This document shows, one piece after another, positions 6,800-12,203 of a stretch of DNA of 16,524 nt. The position numbers were made by a program, and so were the translations under genes. Position 1 is the first letter of the stretch. The number at the start of each line of letters is the position of its first letter. The notes below the pieces were generated by a model that did no database searches, was not told where the DNA came from, and saw only the letters and a list, made by a program, of their open reading frames with translations. The stretch covers positions 1 through 16,524 of the forward strand of contig JBKJLF010000248.1 in assembly GCA_046597185.1 (NCBI GenBank). Direction: 5' to 3'. This stretch comes from CAMBDR01 sp046597185. Lineage in GTDB: Bacteria; Pseudomonadota; Gammaproteobacteria; Burkholderiales; Burkholderiaceae_D.

Positions 6800-7311
6800 G
6801 CGTACTTAAACTGGCGCGTTGGCTTACCATGATTTTACTGCTGCCAGGCCTTTGGAGCTGTGGCGAGGCGCATCGCAGTTGGGACACTGGCGAAGTCGGC
6901 TTGGCGCTCAAAAAAGAACTGCGTGACAATCAAGCCAACAACCAGGCCAACAACCAGGCCAAAGAAGTGACCATCGCCAAGCTCACCCGGTTTGCCTGGG
7001 ATGAATTATTTCTGTTCAACCCTTATACCCCAAGCAGCGAGGTTTGCAAACGGGTGCATGTGACGGCCTCCGATTGCAAGGCCATCATCGCTGACGAATC
7101 GAAGGATGATGGCGAGATGATGATGGTTTTTCGGATCAAGGGAAAAGTCGCACACTCGGAACTGCACCATCGCAGCCATGGCGATTTTACCCCTGCCCCG
7201 GCGGAGCCATTCACACCGCAAACGGCCATCTTTTCAGTCGTTGCCGAAAGCACGGGTACGGCTGGGGCAGACTGGTTGAAATTACGGCCAAAATCAGTTG
7301 GCGGTTCGTAG
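6796..7311 (+). CDS. Small lipoprotein of unknown function
   Basis: A 171-residue protein. The N-terminus has the basic-hydrophobic pattern LKLARWLTMILLLPGLWSC; LWSC at 19-22 is a slightly off-consensus lipobox, so Cys22 is probably lipidated. The mature domain has KLTRFAWDELFLFNPYTP followed by two cysteines (VCKRVHVTASDC). The WDE-x-F-x-F-x-PYTP pattern occurs in small bacterial envelope proteins of unknown function as I recall. A 12-bp tandem repeat gives NQANNQANNQA at the linker behind the lipid anchor. The start overlaps the stop of the 33-codon ORF. No function is assigned. Confidence 0.7.
   Translation: MSVLKLARWLTMILLLPGLWSCGEAHRSWDTGEVGLALKKELRDNQANNQANNQAKEVTIAKLTRFAWDELFLFNPYTPSSEVCKRVHVTASDCKAIIADESKDDGEMMMVFRIKGKVAHSELHHRSHGDFTPAPAEPFTPQTAIFSVVAESTGTAGADWLKLRPKSVGGS
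6928..6960. repeat. 12-bp tandem repeat in the lipoprotein linker
   Basis: Units of aaccaggccaac (first unit aatcaagccaac, last one partial, 9 bp) give 2.75 copies. They encode Asn-Gln-Ala-Asn repeats between the lipid anchor and the folded domain. Confidence 0.85.
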
Positions 7312-7358
7312 TACGGCGCGCTGAAATTCGATTTCCACCAATTCCTAAAAATGCAAGC

Positions 7359-7432
7359 TATAATGCGAGCAAGTATTTCAAGTACCCCAATATATCTCAG
7401 AACTCGAACCATCAATAATTGAAGTGGAGGGG
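7359..7432 (+). promoter_or_regulatory. Candidate -10 box and strong ribosome site before the zinc-ribbon gene
   Basis: TATAAT at 7359-7364 lies about 70 bases before the ATG at 7436. GGAGGGG at 7426-7432 is a strong Shine-Dalgarno sequence with short spacing. No clear -35 was found. Confidence 0.4.
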
Positions 7433-7435
7433 AAA

Positions 7436-7564
7436 ATGGAAAGCCGTTCCAAGTATCGCTGCCCGTCATGCGACCGGGATGTTTTGAATCGCAGGGTACG
7501 CCACTGCCTTTTTTGCAACGCAGCGCCCTGCATCGTTTCTAATAACCGGAGAACAGATGGTTGA
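7436..7564 (+). pseudogene. N-terminal half of a small zinc-ribbon protein, frameshifted
   Basis: A 42-residue ORF with a strong GGAGGGG ribosome site. Residues 1-29 form a zinc ribbon: CPSC at 9-12 and CLFC at 24-27, with DRDVLNRRVRH between. After CNAA the reading becomes low-quality (PCIVSNNRRTDG). In the next frame the same DNA reads PASFLITGEQMVEMDDEKRQ and continues 45 more residues. Joining CNA(A) to that frame gives a coherent protein of about 83-85 residues: zinc ribbon, short linker, then a charged helix. A single extra C (or two lost bases) near 7522-7527 would explain this. It may be a broken gene, a sequencing error or, less likely, programmed frameshifting. The zinc-ribbon role is unknown; such small proteins usually bind nucleic acid or protein partners. 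Confidence 0.6.
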
Positions 7565-7703
7565 AATGGATGACGAAAAGCGGCAAGAAATTGCCAGACA
7601 TTATCGCGATCACCCGGAAGAACCTTCGGCTGCTGCTTCAAACCTTGACGAACGCATCAAAGATGCCTTGAACATCGCATGTGAAATTCTACCGCATTTG
7701 TAA
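7557..7703 (+). CDS. Charged helical ORF, probably the C-terminal half of the zinc-ribbon gene
   Basis: An ATG at 7557 with GGAG 5 bases upstream opens 48 residues: MVEMDDEKRQEIARHYRDHP then EEPSAAASN and a C-terminal helix DERIKDALNIACEILPHL. It overlaps the zinc-ribbon ORF by 8 bases in another frame. The frame stays open upstream through PASFLITGEQ, which reads as a natural linker after the ribbon. I therefore read it as the displaced C-terminal half of one gene. It could still be translated on its own from this ATG. No family was recognised. Confidence 0.5.
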   Translation: MVEMDDEKRQEIARHYRDHPEEPSAAASNLDERIKDALNIACEILPHL

Positions 7704-7715
7704 TATTGCCGGAAT

Positions 7716-7825
7716 CAGTGGGGTTATTCCCCTCCACTGGACGGGGTGGTTTGTATGAGCAACGACTAGCTGTGCAGCAGGGGCGCAAGGTACGCCCTGC
7801 GGGCACCCCTCCTGGGGAGGGGAAT
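7716..7825. repeat. Palindromic extragenic (REP/MITE-like) element
   Basis: A 110-bp GC-rich structure lies between two convergent genes. ATTCCCCTCC (7726-7735) is the exact reverse complement of GGAGGGGAAT (7816-7825). Inside, GGGGTG (7743-7748) can pair with CACCCC (7804-7809), GGGCG (7781-7785) with CGCCC (7793-7797), and CCCCTCC-TGG-GGAGGGG (7806-7822) is a perfect hairpin. At the left, CAGTGG (7716-7721) pairs with CCACTG (7734-7739). The nested alternatives suggest a cruciform or a repetitive extragenic palindrome, and it may terminate transcription from both sides. Whether it is repeated elsewhere in the genome cannot be seen here. Confidence 0.65.
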
Positions 7826-7862
7826 TGTACGCTACGGCTGATGGCCTTTTTCGAAAGCCTCT

Positions 7863-10508
7863 TCAGTGCGCAATTTCAAAGTGCAACACCTCAAGGAAGT
7901 TATGCGCCTTGCTGTTATGCGCCTGATCCAGCAATTCCATTTGCGCCAAACCCCACTTCCCCGGTGCCGAACCAATCGGCAACACTTCGGTAACTTCATA
8001 GCGCGTCCACACGTCCGGATTGCCCTGGAAAAAGCGGGTTTTCCAACTGGCATGCGCATAATAAAAATTGTGTGAAATGCCTTGCGGATCAAGCAAAGTG
8101 TAATACAGATTGCGAATACCCGCCTTGTTATCCTTGGCATAAAACACGATACGCACCCGGGTTTCGCCATTCGGGGCCTGCGGATTGGTGGGCGTGGCGT
8201 CGATGCTGATTTTATTCACATCCAGGTTCGGGGCCTGATAATCCGGGTTACCAGTGAGCACTGTCAAACTGGTGGCGGGTTCGTCTTTGGGGCTGTCGGA
8301 AAAATATTGCCAGGTGCGATTGCCCGCCGCATCCTTGATGGCAATATACGGCACCTGATATTGGCCGCTGGCATAAAATTCGGTCATATCAAATTCCACC
8401 CGCGCGGTTTTGGTTTTTGCGTCGTAATAGCCCAGTGCGGCAATCAACATACCACTGTTTTTTTCCAACAGCGCGGCATACATATCGTTGAGTTCATTAA
8501 TCGGGCCGTTTTTATCCACTTGCCAGCTCACCACCAATTTTTGCACCGAATGCCCTTCCACCACGCTCGCGCCCTGCAAAGCCATCTTCAATGAATGCGG
8601 CACATAACGCGGCGGGGTACCATCTTCCAGCGGGTTATTGACGAACATTTTCCAGCCAAAATCATGCACGCCTTCATAGCGGGTATTACCCACCGCATCA
8701 ATCACGCGGATTTGGTCGGTGGTCCAAAAACCGCTCCTGGCGTACTTGCTGATCACCAGGCTACCCGTTACCACCGCGCTACTGCCATTTTTGCGATGGA
8801 GCCACAGCTCTTTATAGGTGCCGCCTTCGGCATGCAAAATCATATACGCCATATCCACGCCATCCATTTTGCCGGGGATGGTGTTAACTTCCAATTCAAT
8901 GGTGACGGTTTTATCACTCTCCGGCGCGCCTTCCACGACCACATCAACCCGTTTGATTTTGCCGGGATAATCATAGTCCGGGAATAAATTGAGCACGTCA
9001 AATTGCAGATCAGTGCGCACCTGGGTGACATACGAGCTGCCGTGCATGACCTTATCGCGGATAAATTCGAATTTGGCCACCGAGCGCGAATGCAGTAAAT
9101 TCGGGTCGAGGATGTAGCCAGCCACCGATTCGGCCATGTCTTCATTCGGGTTTTTCTTGTGCGCATAAGATGAAACAAAGCCAGTGGTTTGGGTAGTCGT
9201 CCAACCGTCGACATCGGCAGTATCAGGACGCCAGCCGCCCACTTTGGCCCAGGCATCTTTCAGCTTGGCATCGAATAAAAACTCCCACATAAAATGGGCT
9301 TTTTCATGCAAAATCACATGGTGGGTAAAGGTTAAATCGGTAAAAGCACCATCGACAAATTCGATGTAACCGGCAGCGGGGAAAGCGAGTGCCGAGACGC
9401 AGAAAAAGCGTGGATTTTTTTGCCCAAAGGCGCGCCGCACCAAATAATTCAAGCCTTTAATCACATGCATGCCGCGCGGCATTTCTTCAAACATATTGAT
9501 GATTTCAATCAGCTCGCGTGGGCGAAACTGGGTGAAGCGGTATTGGTCTTCCTGGGTGGTGGTGGCGGTTAAGGCCTTGTAGTCGGGCACCATAATGGAG
9601 GTGGCAAAGCGTTCGTGCAGGATTTTTTCTACCGCCTGCACATCGCTGCCGTCACGCGTGACATAGCGCACCAGCGCATGGTGCAAGCGCTTGGAGAAAA
9701 ATTCACCTTTCATTCCATCGAGCAACACCATTCTGGGCCGGGCATACACCATGCTGGCGCTGGAGAGGGTGATGGTATCGCCGCCCTCGGTGCGCACCAC
9801 CTGAATGTCATCCACCACGGCTTGATCGGTCAAAATCCATTTCGAAGGTCTCAAAGGCTGTTGCCGCGCATCCAGGTGGATAAACTGGGGAATGGTTTTC
9901 ATCACCTGCAATAAGCGGCTGGCGTATTCCTGGCTCCACTGCACTTGCTCGTTGCTCAGGATGATGTTGTAATCGTATTGCAAACTGGTGGCGGCTGCCG
10001 GGTCGGCCGGGCTGATGGTTTGATCCAGAAAGTTGATCACGGGCGGCTTATTGATACCGGCCGTGACTTCATAGCCACTGCGGCTGCCGTCGTCGCTCCA
10101 ATGAAAACTGAACCAGTCTTTGTTCAGGGCCTGGGCTTTAAAGCTGGCACGGGTGGGCGTAGGGTGCGCAACATTGCCCACCGGGGCCGCCACGCTCACC
10201 GTTTGCGCCTGGCCGAAGGCGTAGCCATTGGCTTCGGCTTTGATAAAATATTTGCCATAAGGCACTTGTTTGAATGAAAAATGGCCGGATGCGTCGGCCT
10301 GGGTGGTGCGCAAAAAGCCATCGTGGCCGAGGGTGACGATGGCAGCGACATTGCCGGCTATGGTGCCCGCCACCTCGCCAGTGGGTGGCGCGCGGTACGG
10401 CGATTTGGCCCAAGCGGGCAGCGTGAACAAGCAGCAGGCGCACAGTGCCAAAACGGCATGTTGCATGATCTGGTGCGTGGAAGCTGGGGCAGCGGCGTGG
10501 GGATTCAT
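7863..10508 (-). CDS. Large secreted HEXXH metallopeptidase-like protein with Ig-like/carboxypeptidase-regulatory domain
   Basis: 881 residues from the ATG at 10508, chosen because AAGAGAGA lies just upstream and a signal peptide follows at once (QIMQHAVLALCACCLFTLPAWA). A reading 12 codons longer exists. Residues about 40-120 look like a CarboxypepD_reg beta-sandwich (GEVAGTIAGNVAAIVTLG, GHFSFKQVPYGKYFIKAEANGY). The centre has HHVILHEKAHFMW, a zincin HEXXH motif at 401-405, and about 55 residues on NEDMAESVAGYI, where Glu460 could be the third zinc ligand as in gluzincins. The last 350 residues are beta-rich repeats (EGAPESDKTVTIELEV, IKDAAGNRTW, VRIVFYAKDNKAGIRNLYYT) typical of Ig-like adhesion or substrate-binding domains. 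It is probably an exported protease or peptidoglycan/surface-directed enzyme. No secretion-system partner is adjacent. Confidence 0.75.
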   Translation of the reverse strand: MNPHAAAPASTHQIMQHAVLALCACCLFTLPAWAKSPYRAPPTGEVAGTIAGNVAAIVTLGHDGFLRTTQADASGHFSFKQVPYGKYFIKAEANGYAFGQAQTVSVAAPVGNVAHPTPTRASFKAQALNKDWFSFHWSDDGSRSGYEVTAGINKPPVINFLDQTISPADPAAATSLQYDYNIILSNEQVQWSQEYASRLLQVMKTIPQFIHLDARQQPLRPSKWILTDQAVVDDIQVVRTEGGDTITLSSASMVYARPRMVLLDGMKGEFFSKRLHHALVRYVTRDGSDVQAVEKILHERFATSIMVPDYKALTATTTQEDQYRFTQFRPRELIEIINMFEEMPRGMHVIKGLNYLVRRAFGQKNPRFFCVSALAFPAAGYIEFVDGAFTDLTFTHHVILHEKAHFMWEFLFDAKLKDAWAKVGGWRPDTADVDGWTTTQTTGFVSSYAHKKNPNEDMAESVAGYILDPNLLHSRSVAKFEFIRDKVMHGSSYVTQVRTDLQFDVLNLFPDYDYPGKIKRVDVVVEGAPESDKTVTIELEVNTIPGKMDGVDMAYMILHAEGGTYKELWLHRKNGSSAVVTGSLVISKYARSGFWTTDQIRVIDAVGNTRYEGVHDFGWKMFVNNPLEDGTPPRYVPHSLKMALQGASVVEGHSVQKLVVSWQVDKNGPINELNDMYAALLEKNSGMLIAALGYYDAKTKTARVEFDMTEFYASGQYQVPYIAIKDAAGNRTWQYFSDSPKDEPATSLTVLTGNPDYQAPNLDVNKISIDATPTNPQAPNGETRVRIVFYAKDNKAGIRNLYYTLLDPQGISHNFYYAHASWKTRFFQGNPDVWTRYEVTEVLPIGSAPGKWGLAQMELLDQAHNSKAHNFLEVLHFEIAH

Positions 10509-10649
10509 GGCGTTCTCTCTTTTTTGGCAAGCACATGTTTCCATGAAGCATTAATCATGCCACTGCCGGAAAGGTCGCGTGCGAGTGCCAAAACGCCATG
10601 TTGCGCTCAAAACAAGAACAAAAAGAAAATACGCCGGGGAAAGCGCTGA

Positions 10650-10700
10650 CAATTTTTTGCCGCCGATTGACAATTTTTGGCAGCGAAGGGGCAATTTTTA
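10650..10700 (-). promoter_or_regulatory. Three helically spaced direct repeats upstream of the metallopeptidase gene
   Basis: CAATTTTT occurs at 10650 (with one extra T), 10671 and 10691, giving spacings of 21 and 20 bp, two DNA turns each. On the minus strand the units read GCAAAAAATTGTC, GCCAAAAATTGTC and GCTAAAAATTGCC. They lie about 140 bp before the start codon. This arrangement fits a bent A-tract promoter region or three binding sites on one DNA face. No regulator is identified. Confidence 0.5.
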
Positions 10701-10783
10701 GCGTGAAACTCAGCGCCAAATAGTAGCTATAGCGCAATCATAATCGTTCACCGCTTATTTCAATGTTTGAAGGGGACCAGCGC

Positions 10784-11014
10784 TTATGCAGGCTTGAATT
10801 GTATTTGCGCTGCACCATGTTCGTTTTTGGCTTGTGTTCTGGGTGCGCCAGCTTCATGCACCCAATTGAGAACAAAGGCGCACTGGTCGGCTGCATTCTG
10901 GCTCGGCTCGCCTTTGTACATCAAGCCAAGTTCTTCAGCGTGATCGATGGCATATTTAGCAATCGCATCTTTTGGGCTTTTCCCTTCAATGCCCTTGATT
11001 GGGTGAAGCGCAAA
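10784..11014 (-). pseudogene. C-terminal remnant of an unidentified gene
   Basis: On the minus strand a 76-codon frame without a start codon at its beginning reads IKGIEGKSPKDAIAKYAIDH, then EELGLMYKGEPSQNAADQCA, and ends HGAAQIQFKPA before TAA at 10784-10786. An in-frame TGA at 11015 closes its 5' side; the only ATG is internal. The composition is that of a genuine soluble protein end, so it is probably the leftover of a gene cut by the rearrangement that brought in the neighbouring island. The family is not recognised. Confidence 0.4.
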
Positions 11015-11076
11015 TCACTTACCCCGCATGCCTCTCGCACTAGCTGATATTGATGATGCTATCGACTTGCTAGCGC

Positions 11077-11177
11077 AACACCCCTCAAACATCATCAAAA
11101 AGCCGCTTAATACTGCTCATTGGCAAAAACAAGCGCAAGGGCTGCTCTTGCATTGGCAGAAAACCAAAGTGTTGATA
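11077..11177. repeat. Direct repeat copy 1: 3' end of the GNAT gene
   Basis: This 101-bp stretch aligns without gaps to 14184-14284, with about 10 mismatches by eye (roughly 90% identity). It covers the last 30 or so codons and stop of the GNAT gene. The two copies are 3107 bp apart in the same orientation. Confidence 0.9.
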
Positions 11178-11672
11178 AAACGCCTTCGCCGCCTCGTCTT
11201 TTGCATCCACCACCAAGGCCATGGCGGCAATTTCGCTGCGTGCGCTGCGATGCAAGGCATCCATTAGCAAAAACTCGCCCAAGCCCTGCCCCTTACACTT
11301 ACTTGCCAACGCCAAACGTCCCATCAAAACGACAGGTAAGCTGGTATAGCGCGGCAACTTCTTGGCAAGCGTGGCGGACAACTCACGCGCATCAATGGCC
11401 GATGACGATAAGGTATAGTAACCAAGCATTTCGGTAGATGGCGGTGCCAGCAACACAAACGGCGCGGCAACATGGCGCTTGGCGTCTTGCCCGGCCTGCT
11501 TTTGCAAATACGCATCCAGCACGGGCACACCGCATTCAAATGCGGCACGCTGATGCGACGCGGCAAGCACTTCGATCACAAAACGGTTGGCTGGCGGCAA
11601 TTCGGCTGATAGTTCGGCTGATAGTTCGGCTGATAGTTCGGCTGATAATTCGGCTGATAATTCGACTGACAA
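11085..11672 (-). CDS. GNAT-family acetyltransferase toxin (TacT/AtaT-like) of a type II TA pair
   Basis: 195 residues. The GNAT fold is clear: RFVIEVLAASHQRAAFECGV, the family phrase VLDAYLQKQAGQDAKRHVA, VVLMGRLAL, and the acetyl-CoA loop KGQGLGEFLL (127-136). AFYQHFGF carries Tyr166, the usual catalytic tyrosine. Relatives acetylate aminoacyl-tRNA to block translation and are held by a DUF1778 RHH antitoxin, which is the adjacent upstream gene here. The start is taken as TTG 11672, directly after the antitoxin TAA (coupled translation). A second TTG at 11600 (LPPANRF) would give the usual family length. The 24 residues between are only LSAE repeats made by a 12-bp tandem array. The rare start codon could keep toxin output below antitoxin. 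Confidence 0.9.
   Translation of the reverse strand: MSVELSAELSAELSAELSAELSAELPPANRFVIEVLAASHQRAAFECGVPVLDAYLQKQAGQDAKRHVAAPFVLLAPPSTEMLGYYTLSSSAIDARELSATLAKKLPRYTSLPVVLMGRLALASKCKGQGLGEFLLMDALHRSARSEIAAMALVVDAKDEAAKAFYQHFGFLPMQEQPLRLFLPMSSIKRLFDDV
11601..11672. repeat. Six 12-bp tandem repeats at the 5' end of the GNAT toxin gene
   Basis: Units of ttcggctgatag/ttcggctgataa fill 11601-11672. The first three are identical, the next two differ at one base, and the last is diverged. They encode the N-terminal (L-S-A-E) run right at the antitoxin-toxin junction, so copy number changes the spacing between the coupled start and the folded domain without changing frame. Confidence 0.92.
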
Positions 11673-11999
11673 TTAAGCGCCCATCTTTTTTCGATAATTT
11701 TCCGCTGCACTTTTCAACCTTGCGCTAGGTTCTGGCGGGTCAAGCAAGGCGGCAACGAATGCGTCGCGCTCTTCTCTGGTAAGGCGAATAAGTTCGGCAT
11801 CGGCAATCGTGCGCTCGGCGGCGGCACGCGCACTATGGATGATAAATTCGCTTAACGATTGCCCTGCCAACACGGCAGCGCGTTGCAGCAGCGCTTTTTG
11901 CTCATCGGTAATGCGCGCTTCAACGCGGGCGGTTTTGATGGCTGCGAGTGGCGTGGCGGTGGCAAGCATGGCGAACTCGGGTTGGTTGGGCTGATGCAA
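11673..11999 (-). CDS. DUF1778 (RHH) antitoxin of the GNAT toxin
   Basis: Up to 108 residues. The family core is seen in KTARVEARITDEQKALLQRA, LAGQSLSEFIIHSARAAAER and the DAELIRLTREERDAFVAALL helix, with the C-terminal toxin-neutralising segment DPPEPSARLKSAAENYRKK. The N-terminal ribbon binds operator DNA as a dimer, and the C-terminal tail covers the GNAT active site. Two starts are possible: ATG 11999 (MHQPNQ) or ATG 11969 (MLATATPLAA). The second looks more like family members but neither has a strong ribosome site. Its stop TAA is followed immediately by the toxin TTG. A palindrome overlapping a -10 box lies upstream, consistent with autoregulation by the TA complex. Confidence 0.9.
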   Translation of the reverse strand: MHQPNQPEFAMLATATPLAAIKTARVEARITDEQKALLQRAAVLAGQSLSEFIIHSARAAAERTIADAELIRLTREERDAFVAALLDPPEPSARLKSAAENYRKKMGA

Positions 12000-12054
12000 T
12001 TGTACGGGATACGTCCATACAAGGCAATCAAAACAAAAATATTCAACAGCACTG

Positions 12055-12069
12055 ATACCCGGTATTATA
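12055..12069 (-). promoter_or_regulatory. Palindrome overlapping a -10 box, probable TA autoregulatory operator
   Basis: ATACCCGGTAT (12055-12065) is an 11-bp perfect palindrome around one central base. On the minus strand it overlaps TATAAT (12064-12069), positioned 65 or 95 bases before the antitoxin start. RHH antitoxins typically bind short palindromes over their own promoter. The -35 is not clear. Confidence 0.5.
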
Positions 12070-12138
12070 TTGCATGCTTTCCCCTCCCTTTACGCAATCT
12101 CAGTCGCGTGGTATGAATTAGCTATTTTTAGTGAAAGC

Positions 12139-12203
12139 GAATGGCTTGCGGGTAGCAAACCACGGCATAATGGGCAAGTCAACAACTTTCCTGCTCGTTT
12201 ATG
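12139..12203 (+). promoter_or_regulatory. 65-bp conserved leader of the SEFIR-membrane gene (copy A)
   Basis: The 65 bases ending in the ATG align without gaps to 15626-15690 (15 differences by eye, about 77% identity). The best-kept block is GCAAAC-AC-CATAAT-GGCAAGT. CATAAT (12166-12171) is a possible -10 box. Conservation in front of both membrane paralogs marks it as promoter/translation-start DNA shared by duplication. Confidence 0.6.

Noticed and set aside
8082..8987. Two long plus-strand ORFs under the metallopeptidase gene
   Set aside because: They are antisense shadows. The minus-strand frame has the signal peptide, HEXXH motif and continuous 881 codons.
10555..10737. 60-codon minus-strand ORF upstream of the metallopeptidase
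   Set aside because: It has no ribosome site or recognisable motif, and it runs through the phased repeat region, which is better explained as regulatory DNA.
11028..11267. Plus-strand ORF beginning MPLALADIDDAIDLLAQHP
   Set aside because: It overlaps the GNAT gene antisense and its frame is not preserved in the second copy of the repeat at 14184-14284, whereas the GNAT frame is.
11601..11672. Repeat array considered as a CRISPR-like or iteron site
   Set aside because: There are no spacers, the period is 12 bp and the frame is open throughout, so it is a coding microsatellite-type array.
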